Source: Streptomyces sp. AV19
GTDB taxonomy: Bacteria; Actinomycetota; Actinomycetes; Streptomycetales; Streptomycetaceae
Reading direction: 5' to 3'
Assembly (NCBI RefSeq): GCF_015999245.1
Contig: NZ_JAEAMR010000003.1
Location: forward strand, 728,633 to 792,632
DNA length: 64,000 bases
Shown here: piece after piece, positions 1 to 9,074 of the stretch
Position numbering within the stretch: the stretch's first letter is position 1
Layout of the letters: the number at the start of each line of letters is the position of its first letter
The notes under the pieces: generated by a model
What the model was told of the DNA's origin: nothing
Database searches by the model: none
What the model saw: the letters and a program-made list of their open reading frames with translations, nothing else
Program-made: the position numbers and the translations under genes

Positions 1-284
1 TCAAGGCCGTCGCCGACCGCTACGTCATCCAGCGCGAGGACCAGGAGAAGCTCCGCGCCGAGCAGCGCGTGGTCATCGCCGAGCTCGCGGACCGCCTCGT
101 GGCCCGCGCCCCCGACGGCCTCGACCCCCAGTTCCGTGCCCTGTTCACCGAGGCCGCCGACGACGCGGGCCGGCTGCGGGCCGTGATCGACCAGATCGCC
201 GCCCTCACCGACGCCTCCGCGCGCTCCCTGCACGCCCGGCTCACCGCCTCTCCGCCGGGGCGCGCGGACCGCGGGGCACCCTGA
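1..284 (+). CDS. dgt: dGTPase, C-terminal end (partial)
   Basis: This is the 3' end of a gene that begins before the window; the reading frame runs from base 3 to a TGA at 282-284, giving about 93 visible residues. It reads as a helical tail with motifs such as YVIQREDQ and [10 protein letters not shown], resembling the C-terminus of deoxyguanosinetriphosphate triphosphohydrolases, which hydrolyse dGTP to deoxyguanosine and triphosphate. The catalytic HD domain lies outside the window, so the call rests on the tail and on the known actinobacterial order dgt, flavoprotein, dnaG. The 185 bases that follow, up to the next start, hold no gene. Confidence 0.65.
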   Translation, partial: KAVADRYVIQREDQEKLRAEQRVVIAELADRLVARAPDGLDPQFRALFTEAADDAGRLRAVIDQIAALTDASARSLHARLTASPPGRADRGAP

Positions 285-469
285 GGGGGCATCCGCGCGG
301 GCAGTCCCTCTTCCGGCGGCCCGCCGGGTGCGGCACGCTCGCACTGGCCGTTGTCCGGCGCCCGGCCGGGGACGGTGACCACACCGAGGACGCACGACCG
401 ACACCGGGGACGCACACGTAGGCGCGGGCGCCCGTCAGGGCCCGCCGCGCGACAGCGAGGAGGCAGCAA

Positions 470-1732
470 GTGGTGGATGCGAACCAGACGTTCGTCATCG
501 TCGGAGGCGGGCTCGCCGGCGCGAAGGCCGCCGAGACGCTCCGCGCGGAGGGGTTCACCGGCCGGGTGATCCTCGTCTGCGACGAACGCGACCACCCCTA
601 CGAGCGTCCACCGCTCTCCAAGGGGTACCTGATCGGCAAGGACGAGCGCGACAGCGTCTTCGTGCACGAGCCCGCCTGGTACGCCCGGTCCGACATCGAG
701 CTGCACCTCGGCCAGCCCGCCGTCCACCTCGACCGCGAAGCGCGCACCGTGCGCCTGGGCGACGGCACCCTCGTCCACTACGACCGGCTGCTGCTGGCCA
801 CCGGCGCCGAGCCGCGCCGCCTGGACATCCCCGGCACCGGCCTGGCCGGCGTCCACCACCTGCGCCGCCTCGCGCACGCCGAGCGGCTGCGCGGCGTCCT
901 GGCCTCCCTCGGCCGCGACAACGGCCACCTCGTCATCGCCGGCGCCGGCTGGATCGGCCTCGAAGTGGCCGCCGCCGCCCGCGGCTACGGCGCCGAGGTG
1001 ACCGTCGTCGAGTCCGAGCCCACGCCGCTGCACGCCGCCCTCGGCCCCGAGCTCGGCCAGCTCTTCACCGACCTGCACAGCGAGCACGGCGTCCGCTTCC
1101 ACTTCGGCGCCCGGCTCACCGAGATCACCGGCCAGGACGGCATGGTGCTGGCCGTGCGTACCGACGACGGCGAGGAGCACCCCGCCCACGCCGTCCTCGC
1201 CGCCATCGGCGCCGCCCCGCGCACCGCGCTCGCCGAGGCCGCCGGCCTGGCCCTGGTCGACCGCGAGGACGGCGGGGGCATCGCCGTCGACGCCTCGCTG
1301 CGCACTTCCGACCCCGACATCTACGCGGCCGGTGACGTCGCGGCCGCCGAGCACCCCTGGATGGGCGTCCGCCTGCGGGTCGAGCACTGGGCCAACGCCC
1401 TCCACGAGGGCCCGGCCGCCGCCCGCGCCATGCTGGGCCGGGAGGTCGCCTACGACCGCGTCCCCTACTTCTACTCCGACCAGTACGACCTGGGCATGGA
1501 GTACTCGGGCTACGCCCCGCCCGGCTCGTACGACCAGGTGGTGTGCCGGGGCGACGTCGGCAAGCGCGAGTTCGTCGCCTTCTGGCTCAAAGAGGGCAGG
1601 GTGCTGGCCGGGATGAACGTGAACGTGTGGGACGTCACCAAGACCGTCCAGAAGCTCATCCGTTCCGGTGCCACGCCCGGTGCCGAGGCGCTGGCCGACC
1701 CGGGGGTCCCGCTGGAGTCGCTGCTCCCGTGA
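470..1732 (+). CDS. FAD-dependent NAD(P)/ferredoxin reductase-type oxidoreductase
   Basis: A 420-residue flavoprotein of the pyridine nucleotide-disulfide oxidoreductase fold, like ferredoxin or rubredoxin reductases that pass electrons from NAD(P)H through FAD to a small redox partner. Seen: a Rossmann motif at residues 12-17 (GGGLAG) for FAD, a second dinucleotide motif near residues 155-163 (IAGAGWIGLE) for NAD(P)H, and the FAD motif IYAAGDVA near 282-290. The C-terminal 80 residues match the reductase dimerisation domain. The GTG at 470 is preceded by GAGGAGG about 7 bases upstream. No partner ferredoxin or P450 gene is adjacent, so the electron acceptor is unknown. Confidence 0.85.
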   Translation: MVDANQTFVIVGGGLAGAKAAETLRAEGFTGRVILVCDERDHPYERPPLSKGYLIGKDERDSVFVHEPAWYARSDIELHLGQPAVHLDREARTVRLGDGTLVHYDRLLLATGAEPRRLDIPGTGLAGVHHLRRLAHAERLRGVLASLGRDNGHLVIAGAGWIGLEVAAAARGYGAEVTVVESEPTPLHAALGPELGQLFTDLHSEHGVRFHFGARLTEITGQDGMVLAVRTDDGEEHPAHAVLAAIGAAPRTALAEAAGLALVDREDGGGIAVDASLRTSDPDIYAAGDVAAAEHPWMGVRLRVEHWANALHEGPAAARAMLGREVAYDRVPYFYSDQYDLGMEYSGYAPPGSYDQVVCRGDVGKREFVAFWLKEGRVLAGMNVNVWDVTKTVQKLIRSGATPGAEALADPGVPLESLLP

Positions 1733-1764
1733 GCCCGCGGGGCCGGCGTGTCCGCGGCCGCCAG

Positions 1765-1776
1765 TAGACTTCACGC
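1765..1776 (+). promoter_or_regulatory. Putative leaderless -10 element of dnaG
   Basis: TAGACT at 1765-1770 is followed by exactly six bases and then the GTG start. No ribosome-binding site is visible. In actinobacteria this TANNNT-N6-start layout typically places the transcription start on the start codon, so dnaG is probably translated from a leaderless mRNA. Confidence 0.5.
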
Positions 1777-3675
1777 GTGGCAGGCAGGATCAACGATGAC
1801 GATGTGAAGGCGGTCCGGGACGCCGTCCCGATCGACGCCGTCGTGTCCGAGTACCTCCAGCTCCGCAACGCCGGCGGCGGCAATCTCAAGGGCCTGTGCC
1901 CCTTCCACGACGAGAAGTCCCCGTCCTTCCACGTCAGCCCAGCCAAGGGGCTGTACCACTGCTTCGGCTGCCAGGAAGGCGGGGACACGGTCGACTTCGT
2001 GATGAAGATCGACCACCTCTCCTTCGCCGAGACCATCGAGCGGCTCGCCGCCCAGGCCGGCATCACCCTGCGCTACGAGGAGGGCGGCTACACCCCGGGC
2101 CGCCAGCAGGGCGAGCGCACCCGCCTGGTCGAGGCGCACAAGGTCGCCGCCCAGTTCTACGCCGAGCAACTGGGCGGCGCCGAGGCCGAGATCGCGCGGA
2201 AGTTCCTCGCCGGCCGCGGCTTCGACCAGTCCGCCGCCGCGCACTTCGGCGTCGGCTACAGCCCCGCCGGCTGGGACCACCTCACCCGCTTCCTGCGCGG
2301 CCGCGGCTTCAGCGACAAGGAGCTGATCCTCTCCGGCCTCTCCCAGGACGGCCGCCGCGGCCCCATCGACCGCTTCCGCGGCCGCCTGATGTGGCCCATC
2401 CGCGACATCACCGGCGACGTCGTCGGCTTCGGCGCCCGCAAGCTCCGCGACGACGACAACGGCCCGAAGTACCTCAACACCCCCGAGACCCCCATCTACC
2501 GCAAGTCGCACGTCCTGTACGGCATCGACCTGGCGAAGAAGGACATCGCCAAGGGCAACCGGGCGGTCGTCGTCGAGGGCTACACCGACGTGATGGCCTG
2601 CCACCTGGCCGGCGTCACCACCGCCATCGCCACCTGCGGCACCGCCTTCGCCGGCGAGCACGTCAAGATCCTGCGCCGGCTCCTGATGGACAACTCCCGC
2701 GCCAAGGTGATCTTCACCTTCGACGGCGACGCGGCCGGCCAGCGCGCCGCCCTGCGCGCCTTCGAGGACGACCAGAAGTTCGCCGCCCACACCAACATCG
2801 CCGTCAGCCCCGGCGGCATGGACCCCTGCGAGCTGCGCCTGGACCGCGGCGACGAAGGGGTGCGCGCGCTGATCGAGGAGAGCACCCCGCTCTTCGAGTT
2901 CGCGATCCGCTCCGTCGTCGCCCGGCACGAGGTGGACACCCCCGAGGGCCAGGCGGCCGCCCTCGAGGAGGCCGCCCCCATCGTCGCCGGCATCAAGGAC
3001 AGCTCCATCCGCCACCAGTACGCGGTGCGCCTCGCCGGCCTGCTGGGCATCCTCGACACCCAGTTCGTCGTCATGCGGGTCGGCCAGCTCGCCCGCTGGG
3101 CCCGCGAGCGGGCCGAGCGCGGCGACAGCCGGCAGCGGCCCGCGGCCGCCCGCCCCGCCGCCGACGGGCCCGCCCGCCCGCCCGCCCCCCGCGGCCCCGC
3201 GCTCAACCTGCGCAGCCCCGCCCACCGCACCGAGCGCGAGCTGCTCAAGCTCGCCCTCCAGCACCCCGAGCTGGTCGCCCCCGCCTTCGACGCCTACGGG
3301 GAGGACGAGTTCACCGCCGCGCCCTACGCCGTCGTCCGCCGCGCCATCGAGCAGGCCGGCGGCGTCGCGGCGGCCGACGGGGAGTACCTGACCCGGGTGC
3401 GCGACGCCGCCCCCGACGACACGGTCCGCTCGATGGTCACCGAGCTGGCCGTGGAGCCCGTCCACGCCCGCACGGTCGACGAGGTCTACGCCGGGACGCA
3501 GCTGGTCCAGGTCCGGCTGCGGGCCGTCGAGCGGCGCGTCAAGGAGGTCCAGGGCAGCCTGGTCCGCCTGGGCGCCACCTCCTCGCCGGACCATCTGGCC
3601 GCCGTGCAGAACGAGTTGTGGGTGCTCCAGCAGTACGGCAAGTCGCTCCAGGACCGCGGCGCCGCGGCCCTCTGA
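1777..3675 (+). CDS. dnaG: DNA primase DnaG
   Basis: Primase that lays RNA primers at the replication fork, 632 residues, the usual actinobacterial size. Seen in order: an N-terminal CHC2 zinc-binding domain with C41, H44, C62 and C65; the catalytic core (about 130-340); a TOPRIM domain with the conserved glutamate E267 (VVVEGYTDV) and the metal-binding pair D316/D318 (FDGDAAGQ); a Pro/Ala-rich linker near 445-480; and a C-terminal helical domain expected to bind the DnaB helicase. The GTG start leaves the zinc domain complete. Its neighbours, dgt upstream and an hrd sigma gene downstream, form a block known in Streptomyces. Confidence 0.97.
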   Translation: MAGRINDDDVKAVRDAVPIDAVVSEYLQLRNAGGGNLKGLCPFHDEKSPSFHVSPAKGLYHCFGCQEGGDTVDFVMKIDHLSFAETIERLAAQAGITLRYEEGGYTPGRQQGERTRLVEAHKVAAQFYAEQLGGAEAEIARKFLAGRGFDQSAAAHFGVGYSPAGWDHLTRFLRGRGFSDKELILSGLSQDGRRGPIDRFRGRLMWPIRDITGDVVGFGARKLRDDDNGPKYLNTPETPIYRKSHVLYGIDLAKKDIAKGNRAVVVEGYTDVMACHLAGVTTAIATCGTAFAGEHVKILRRLLMDNSRAKVIFTFDGDAAGQRAALRAFEDDQKFAAHTNIAVSPGGMDPCELRLDRGDEGVRALIEESTPLFEFAIRSVVARHEVDTPEGQAAALEEAAPIVAGIKDSSIRHQYAVRLAGLLGILDTQFVVMRVGQLARWARERAERGDSRQRPAAARPAADGPARPPAPRGPALNLRSPAHRTERELLKLALQHPELVAPAFDAYGEDEFTAAPYAVVRRAIEQAGGVAAADGEYLTRVRDAAPDDTVRSMVTELAVEPVHARTVDEVYAGTQLVQVRLRAVERRVKEVQGSLVRLGATSSPDHLAAVQNELWVLQQYGKSLQDRGAAAL

Positions 3676-3945
3676 CGCAACCGCCGACGGGACGCGCCCT
3701 TCCCTCACTGGCTCACCGGTGGGGGCGGCACCCCCATCACCGGCCGCCCGTCACCCGGGGCTCACCCGCCGACCACAGAAAGTGGCCGCACGCCCCTCGT
3801 GGCGGGACCTCGTCGTGCCCCACACTGGTGGGCGGTGCCTGAGTCCTCCGGAGCAGTGGCACGGACCGGGAACCCCCGCGAACCGCTCGGCCGCCGCCGC
3901 GCCGAGTCCTCTGCCCACGCAGCGATCACCCTGGAGGTCGCCCCC

Positions 3946-4992
3946 GTGCAGACCCGGACCCCCACCATCGCCGAGGCCCCCGCCCGCCCGGCACCGGCCG
4001 TGCCGAGGCAGCCCGGCCCGCCCCCGACCGAGATCCTCGACAGTCGGCCGCCGGAGCGCGAGCGGCGCCCGGACACCGGCGGCCCGTCCTCCGACCTGTT
4101 CCGCCAGTACCTGCGCGAGATCGGCCGCATCCCGCTGCTCACGGCGGTCGAGGAGGTCGAGCTGGCCCGCCGGGTGGAGGCCGGGCTGTTCGCCGAGGAG
4201 AAGCTCTCCACCCACCCCGACCTCGACACCGCCCTCGCCCTGGACCTCGACCGGCTGGTGGTGCTCGGCCGGATGGCCAAGCGCCGCCTCATCGAGGCCA
4301 ACCTGCGCCTGGTGGTGTCCGTCGCCAAGCGCTACATCGGCCGCGGGCTGACCATGCTCGACCTCGTCCAGGAGGGCAACCTGGGCCTGATCAGGGCGGT
4401 CGAGAAGTTCGACTACGCCCGCGGCTACAAGTTCTCCACGTACGCGACCTGGTGGATCCGCCAGGCCATGTCCCGCGCGCTGGCCGACCAGGCCCGCACC
4501 ATCCGGGTGCCGGTGCACGTCGTCGAGCTGATCAACCGCGTCGTCCGCGTCCAGCGCCGCATGCTCCAGGAGCGCGGCAGCGAGCCCACCGCCGAGGAGG
4601 TCGCCGCCTACCTCGACCTCTCCGAGGAGCGGGTCAGCGAGGTGCTGCGCCTCGCCCAGGAGCCGGTGTCCCTGCACGCGCCCGTCGGCGAGGAGGACGA
4701 CGTCGCCCTCGGCGACCTCATCGAGGACGGCGACGCCGCCTCGCCCGTCGAGTCCGCGGCCTTCCTGCTGCTGCGCGAACACCTGGAGGCGGTCCTCTCC
4801 ACCCTCGGCGAGCGCGAGCGCAAGGTCGTGCAGCTGCGCTACGGGCTGGTGGACGGGCGTCCGCGCACCCTGGAGGAGATCGGCCGGATATTCGGCGTCA
4901 CCCGGGAGCGGATCCGCCAGATCGAGTCCAAGACCCTCAACAAGCTCCGCGACCACGCCTTCGCCGACCAGCTGCGGGGCTATCTGGACTAG
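3946..4992 (+). CDS. hrdA: Group 2 RNA polymerase sigma factor (HrdA-like)
   Basis: Sigma-70 family factor of 348 residues. Seen: a Pro-rich N-terminus, sigma region 1.2 ([15 protein letters not shown]), region 2 with the promoter-melting segment ([16 protein letters not shown]), region 3, and region 4 with the -35 helix-turn-helix ([12 protein letters not shown]). The frame stays open back to 3799, but the GTG at 3946 has GGAG 9 bases upstream and removes a low-complexity extension. Known: Streptomyces have four hrd genes, and the copy close downstream of dnaG is hrdA, a non-essential relative of HrdB. The name therefore rests on context. It is convergent with the kinase gene at 5011, with only 18 bases between. 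Confidence 0.85.
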   Translation: MQTRTPTIAEAPARPAPAVPRQPGPPPTEILDSRPPERERRPDTGGPSSDLFRQYLREIGRIPLLTAVEEVELARRVEAGLFAEEKLSTHPDLDTALALDLDRLVVLGRMAKRRLIEANLRLVVSVAKRYIGRGLTMLDLVQEGNLGLIRAVEKFDYARGYKFSTYATWWIRQAMSRALADQARTIRVPVHVVELINRVVRVQRRMLQERGSEPTAEEVAAYLDLSEERVSEVLRLAQEPVSLHAPVGEEDDVALGDLIEDGDAASPVESAAFLLLREHLEAVLSTLGERERKVVQLRYGLVDGRPRTLEEIGRIFGVTRERIRQIESKTLNKLRDHAFADQLRGYLD

Positions 4993-5010
4993 ATCTGGAC
5001 CAGATCCGGA

Positions 5011-6447
5011 CTACTGGCCGTTCCCGAACGCCCCGGGATGCGTCTGCTCGCGCACGGTCCCGTACTGCTGCCGCACGGCCTGGCCGGCCGGCAGCTCCTC
5101 GCCCGGCTCGTGCACCTGCCCGGCGCCGTACGGCCAGTGCGGCGGCTCCTGCGGGGAGCGGACGCCGTGCTGCACCCCCAGCGACCAGGCGGCCTGCCGG
5201 GCCGCGCCCAGCGCCGCCCAGTCCGCCGGCTGCGGGACGACGACCTGGGTGCCGAACAGCGCCGGCGCCAGCGCCCGCACCGCGGGCAGCTCCGCCGCGG
5301 CGCCCAGCAGGAAGACCCGCCGCACCACGACGCCGCGCCCGCGCAGCACGTCCAGCGCGTCGGTGAGCCCGCACAGCATGCCCTCGAACGCGGCCCGCGC
5401 CAGGTGCTCCGGCTTCATGCTCTCGCGCCGCAGCCCGGTCAGCGTCCCGGCCGTGTGCGGCAGGTGCGGGGTCCGCTCGCCCTCCAGATAGGGCAGCAGC
5501 ACCATTCCGTACGCGCCCCAGGAGGAGCGCAGCGCCAGCTCGGACAGTCCCGCCAGGTCCGTCCCCAGCAGCTCGGCCGTGCCGCGCAGCACCCGGACCG
5601 CGTTCTGCGTGTGGACGACGGGCAGGTGCATGCCGGTCGCGTCGGCGAACGAGGTGATCGTGCCCTGCGCGTCCGCCAGCGCCTGGTGGTGCACGGCGAA
5701 GACCGAACCGGAGGCCCCCAGCGAGACCACCGCGTCCCCGGGGCCCACGCCCAGGCCGAAGGCCGCCGCCATCGTCTCGCCCGTCCCGGCGGAGATGAGC
5801 AGCCCCTCGGGGGTGTGCCCGGCCGGCTCCGCGGGCGCGAGCACGTCCGGCAGCGCGGCCTGGTGCCCCAGGGCCAGCTCCACGAGGTCCGGCCGCCAGC
5901 CGCCGGTGGCCGCCGACCAGTAGCCGGTGGCGGACGCGGCGCCGCGGTCCGTGGTGCGCCGCGCCGGGCGCCCCAGCAACTGCCACACCAGCCACTCGTG
6001 CGGCTGGAGCAGCATCGCCGTGCGCGTCGCCGACTCGGGCTCGTTCCGCGCCAGCCAGCGCAGCTTCGCCACCGCCAGCTGGGCCTGCGGCACCGTGCCC
6101 ACGGCCTGCGCCCACGCGGCCCGGCCGCCCAGCGCGTCCGTGAGGTCGGCGGCCGCGGCCTGCGCCCGTTTGTCGTTGCCCAGCAGCGCGGGACGGACGA
6201 GCACGCCGCCCGCGTCCAGCGCCAGCAGCCCGTGCTGCTGCGCCGAGACGCCGATGGCCTGCACACCCTCCAGCAGCCCGCCCGCGGCGGCCTCGCCCAG
6301 GGAGATCAGCCAGCCCTGGGGGTCGCCCTCGGCGGCGGACGGCGGGTGCGGCGCGTACCCCTGGCGGAGCACGGTGCCCGTGTCCGCGTCGCAGACGACG
6401 ATTCGTGTGCTCTCGCTGGAACTGTCCAGCCCGGCGACTATCCCCAT
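5011..6447 (-). CDS. FGGY-family carbohydrate kinase (xylulokinase-like)
   Basis: A 478-residue sugar kinase of the FGGY family, closest in look to D-xylulose kinases that use ATP to make xylulose 5-phosphate. Seen: the N-terminal phosphate motif (AGLDSSSESTRI), a substrate-side motif GVSAQQHGL, the TDRGAASATGYW stretch carrying the likely catalytic Asp, and the C-terminal ATP-site glycines (ISAGTGETMAAAFGLG). No xylose isomerase, transporter or sugar regulator lies nearby, so the true substrate could be another pentulose or polyol. Start is an ATG at the upper end of the frame. Confidence 0.8.
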   Translation of the reverse strand: MGIVAGLDSSSESTRIVVCDADTGTVLRQGYAPHPPSAAEGDPQGWLISLGEAAAGGLLEGVQAIGVSAQQHGLLALDAGGVLVRPALLGNDKRAQAAAADLTDALGGRAAWAQAVGTVPQAQLAVAKLRWLARNEPESATRTAMLLQPHEWLVWQLLGRPARRTTDRGAASATGYWSAATGGWRPDLVELALGHQAALPDVLAPAEPAGHTPEGLLISAGTGETMAAAFGLGVGPGDAVVSLGASGSVFAVHHQALADAQGTITSFADATGMHLPVVHTQNAVRVLRGTAELLGTDLAGLSELALRSSWGAYGMVLLPYLEGERTPHLPHTAGTLTGLRRESMKPEHLARAAFEGMLCGLTDALDVLRGRGVVVRRVFLLGAAAELPAVRALAPALFGTQVVVPQPADWAALGAARQAAWSLGVQHGVRSPQEPPHWPYGAGQVHEPGEELPAGQAVRQQYGTVREQTHPGAFGNGQ

Positions 6448-6498
6448 GCGGAGGATGATGCCAAACCTTCCCGTCCGTCCCGCATCCGGTGCTTCGGC

Positions 6499-6786
6499 TC
6501 AGGTGTTGCTGGTGCCCCACTCGTCCTCGTCGTCGCCCCGCTGCTCGCGCAGCGAGCGCACCCGGTCGGCCACCGAGGCGGGGATCCGGTCGGCGGCCTT
6601 GTCGAAGGCGCGGGTGGCCAGCGACCGGCCGTTCACCGCGGCCGCCTCCGCGGTGTTGCGCACCACGGGGTTCTGCGCGATCCGCTGCGCCCCCTTGCGC
6701 AGCGCCTCGTACCGCTCGCGGCCGGCCCGCGCGCCGAACACGTACCCGACGGCAGCCCCAGCGATGAACGTCAGCCGGTAGCGCAT
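6499..6786 (-). CDS. Small YtxH-like protein
   Basis: A 95-residue protein with one N-terminal hydrophobic segment (TFIAGAAVGYVFGARAGRER) followed by a basic, amphipathic helical tail ending in acidic residues. The AGxxxGYxxGARAGRxRYE pattern is typical of YtxH-family small membrane-anchored proteins common in actinobacteria. The frame extends to 6882, but the ATG at 6786 has AAGGACGG about 7 bases upstream and starts right at the hydrophobic segment. It lies 51 bases upstream of the FGGY kinase on the same strand, possibly cotranscribed. Function is unknown; similar proteins are often linked to general stress. Confidence 0.75.
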   Translation of the reverse strand: MRYRLTFIAGAAVGYVFGARAGRERYEALRKGAQRIAQNPVVRNTAEAAAVNGRSLATRAFDKAADRIPASVADRVRSLREQRGDDEDEWGTSNT

Positions 6787-6994
6787 CCCGCACCGTCCTT
6801 CCCTCGGATCCCCTGAATCCCGCCTGAATCCCGCGCGACCGCGGGCCCGGCCCACCGCCTGCCCGGTGTCCCCGGAGATCACTCCCGGGATACCGATTGG
6901 CGGAGCACCCCCCTGCTTGCGCTAATGTATGTCTCGCAGCGAGCGCACGCCGCCCGGGAGACCGGACGAAGATGCATTCGAGGCAACGCGACAA

Positions 6995-7067
6995 TCCCCT
7001 GTAGCTCAATTGGCAGAGCAGCCGGCTGTTAACCGGCAGGTTACTGGTTCGAGTCCAGTCGGGGGAG
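6995..7067 (+). tRNA. tRNA-Asn (GTT)
   Basis: A 73-nt cloverleaf with acceptor TCCCCTG pairing with CGGGGGA, D-arm, a GCCGG/CCGGC anticodon stem with anticodon GTT at 7028-7030, and a GGTTCGAGTCC T-arm. Discriminator is G and CCA is not encoded. First of a tandem pair. Confidence 0.97.
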
Positions 7068-7072
7068 CGCGA

Positions 7073-7145
7073 TCCTCTGTAGCTCAATTGGCAGAGCAGC
7101 CGGCTGTTAACCGGCAGGTTACTGGTTCGAGTCCAGTCGGAGGAG
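7073..7145 (+). tRNA. tRNA-Asn (GTT), second copy
   Basis: Begins five bases after the first tRNA-Asn and is identical to it except for one compensated base pair in the acceptor stem: position 4 is T instead of C and the matching 3' base is A instead of G. Anticodon GTT at 7106-7108. Followed by a strong terminator. Confidence 0.97.
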
Positions 7146-7155
7146 CCACCCGGAG

Positions 7156-7183
7156 AAGGACCCCCCGCCGGGGGTCCTTTTTT
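7156..7183 (+). terminator. Rho-independent terminator of the tRNA-Asn pair
   Basis: A 10-bp perfect stem (AAGGACCCCC with GGGGGTCCTT) and a CGCC loop, followed by TTTT, starting 11 bases after the second tRNA. Confidence 0.9.
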
Positions 7184-7341
7184 CGTGCCCGGATTCGCGC
7201 CGGGCGGGAACCGATCCCGCCACGGCCGAAGTCCTCAAGGTCAGGCTGGTCACACGATGTGCCCCCACCGGGGCAGCAGATCGTATGAGCGGCTATGCTG
7301 CGGCAGACGGCGCGCACAGATGTGCGCGACGCGCCGTGAAC

Positions 7342-7415
7342 GGGGCGGTAGCTCAGCCGGTTAGAGCAGCGGACTCATAATCCGTCGGTCGTGGGTTCGA
7401 GTCCCACCCGCCCCA
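7342..7415 (+). tRNA. tRNA with CAT anticodon (Ile2 or elongator Met)
   Basis: A 74-nt cloverleaf with GGGGCGG/CCGCCCC acceptor, anticodon CAT at 7376-7378 in a CTCATAA loop, and discriminator A. It lacks initiator features: position 1 pairs with 72 and the three G-C pairs of initiator anticodon stems are absent. A CAT anticodon can be elongator Met or, after lysidine modification, the isoleucine ATA reader. The sequence alone does not settle which. Confidence 0.9.
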
Positions 7416-7426
7416 CTTCGCGGCTC

Positions 7427-7454
7427 AGGTGCAGAAACGATCCGAGCTGCACCT
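7427..7454 (+). terminator. Hairpin after the CAT tRNA
   Basis: AGGTGCAG at 7427-7434 pairs with CTGCACCT at 7447-7454 across a 12-base loop, 11 bases beyond the tRNA. It also lies just past the stop of the convergent DUF1259 gene, so it may serve both. Confidence 0.6.
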
Positions 7455-7478
7455 CTCTCATGGACCGGCATGGACCGG

Positions 7479-8510
7479 CTACTCGTTGGCCCCCGCCGGC
7501 GACACATTGGTGTGGTCCACCGCCGCCCGCAGCGCCCGGGCCAGCCGCACGCCGTCGTCGATGCCCCAGAAGTGCAGGAAGAACAGCCGCGGTTCCTCGA
7601 ACAGCATGTGGCTGTGGATCGAGACGATGTCGACCCCGCCCTGCCGCAGGGCCCGGACGACGTGCTGCATCTCCTGACCCGTCATCACGAAGTCCCCGCT
7701 GATGATCGCCCGGCCCCGGCCGACCGGCTGGAAGGAGATCGCCGTCGTCGCACCCGTCATCCGCGGCAGGACGCGGTCGTGGTCGATAATCGTCTCCCGC
7801 CGGGCGAAGGTGATCTTGTAGATCTCGCCCTCGGTGCCGCCCTTGGTGCCCAGCGCCTCGTCGATGCCGGAGGTGTCCAGGTCGACGTCGGCCGGCTCCG
7901 GGATGCCGGCCGAGGGCGGGGTGCCGGTGACCGCCAGCGCCTCCCGCAGGGCCCGGGCGAGCATCAACTCGTCGCGGTGGAGCCCGTGGATGTGCATCCA
8001 CCACACGTGCGGCTCGTGGGAGAGCAGGTGCTTGTGGATCGCCGTCTGTCCGATCCCGTGCCCGTCCAGGACGTCGATCACCCGCTGCATCTCGCCCTCG
8101 GTGACCGCCATGTCGCCCATCAGCATCGTCCGCCCGTCCTCGTACCGGACGAAGGAGACGAACGACCCGATGCCCAGGCTCGGGGCGAGGGAGTGCCCGT
8201 ACGACTTCACCCGCAGGTCGTGCCGGAGGAACCCCATCCGGTAGACCTGGTCGCCGCCCATCCGGCCCTTGTGCGACAGCACGTCGGTGACGCCCTGCCA
8301 GTGGGACTCGGCGGTGTTCACCGGATGGATCAGTCTCCGGTCGTGGCACGGATCCGTGGTGCGGCGGCCGTCGTCGTGGGCCCGCGCCGTGCCGGTGCCG
8401 GCCAGCATCGGGGCGAGGGCGGCGGTGGCGAGCACGAGACGCCGCGAGGTCGCCGCGCGTGCCGGCCGGTCGGGAGATCCGTCACCGTTCTGCGGTCTGT
8501 CGCCGGTCAT
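7479..8510 (-). CDS. Secreted DUF1259 protein (LppY/LpqO-like)
   Basis: A 343-residue exported protein with an N-terminal signal (SRR followed by a long Ala/Leu-rich segment ending near TARA) that could use the Tat route. After it come two homologous halves, each with a histidine-rich motif: HKHLLSHEPHVWWMHIHG in the first and HSHMLFEEPRLFFLHFWG in the second, the mark of DUF1259. Known: the family is of unknown function; the paired histidines suggest a metal site, which is inference. GGAGGTG lies 8 bases before the ATG. It is divergent from thioredoxin. Confidence 0.85.
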   Translation of the reverse strand: MTGDRPQNGDGSPDRPARAATSRRLVLATAALAPMLAGTGTARAHDDGRRTTDPCHDRRLIHPVNTAESHWQGVTDVLSHKGRMGGDQVYRMGFLRHDLRVKSYGHSLAPSLGIGSFVSFVRYEDGRTMLMGDMAVTEGEMQRVIDVLDGHGIGQTAIHKHLLSHEPHVWWMHIHGLHRDELMLARALREALAVTGTPPSAGIPEPADVDLDTSGIDEALGTKGGTEGEIYKITFARRETIIDHDRVLPRMTGATTAISFQPVGRGRAIISGDFVMTGQEMQHVVRALRQGGVDIVSIHSHMLFEEPRLFFLHFWGIDDGVRLARALRAAVDHTNVSPAGANE

Positions 8511-8675
8511 ACAAGAACACCTCCGCCGATGATGTAACCACGGTCACACCGCTTGTCCGCGGAGGCGGCTGTAGGCCGAACGGTGGCCGCGGAATACGGT
8601 GCGGCGTCGCCCGGTTACCGATCCTGAGCCGTACGAACCGGGCCACACACGACCATCGGAAGCGGGTAGGCACGT

Positions 8676-9074
8676 ATGAGCAGCACCGTGGAGCTCACCA
8701 AGGACAACTTCGACGACGTCGTCTCGGGCGCCGACTTCGTCCTCATCAACTTCTGGGCCACCTGGTGCGGTCCGTGCAAGCGATTCGCGCCCGTCTACGA
8801 CCGCGTGGCCGCCAAGCACGAGGACCTGGTCTTCACCAAGGTCGAGACCGACTCCCAGGCCGAGCTCTCGGCCGCCTTCGAGATCAGCTCCGTGCCGACG
8901 CTGATGATCGTCCGGGACAACATCGCGGTGTACGCCCAGCCGGGCGCGCTGCCGGAGGCCGCTCTGGAGGACGTCATCCGGCAGGCCCGCGCCCTGGACA
9001 TGGACGAGGTCCGGGCGTCGGTGGCCGAGGCGCAGGCGAAGGCCGGGGAGGGCTCCGGCCCCGCCAATGGCTGA
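8676..9074 (+). CDS. Thioredoxin
   Basis: A 132-residue thioredoxin-fold protein with the redox-active pair in WCGPC (C31, C34) and the cis-proline in SVPTLM. Thioredoxins reduce disulfides in cytosolic proteins with electrons from thioredoxin reductase. The C-terminal 25 residues, an acidic helical Ala/Glu-rich tail, extend past the usual fold. Its last 8 bases overlap the histidine phosphatase gene, so the two are translationally coupled. No thioredoxin reductase is nearby, so this is an accessory rather than the main trxA copy. Confidence 0.92.
   Translation: MSSTVELTKDNFDDVVSGADFVLINFWATWCGPCKRFAPVYDRVAAKHEDLVFTKVETDSQAELSAAFEISSVPTLMIVRDNIAVYAQPGALPEAALEDVIRQARALDMDEVRASVAEAQAKAGEGSGPANG

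Noticed and set aside
1771..3708. Long open frames antisense to dnaG, aceE, fab genes and others (e.g. 4937-7087, 23695-26046, 36103-39366)
   Set aside because: They mirror the G/C third-position bias of the real gene on the other strand, give Arg/Ala/Gly/Val-rich products without domains, and cross tRNA or gene boundaries.
5011..6447. Part of a xylose utilisation operon
   Set aside because: No isomerase, transporter or ROK/LacI regulator is adjacent, so only a family-level kinase call is made.
6929..7288. Open frame with a perfect internal amino-acid duplication
   Set aside because: The duplicated segment is the translation of the two tandem tRNA-Asn genes; it is not a protein.
6995..7415. 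tRNA-associated integration site or genomic island boundary
   Set aside because: No integrase, excisionase or direct repeat of a tRNA 3' end is visible around the tRNA-Asn or tRNA-Val genes.
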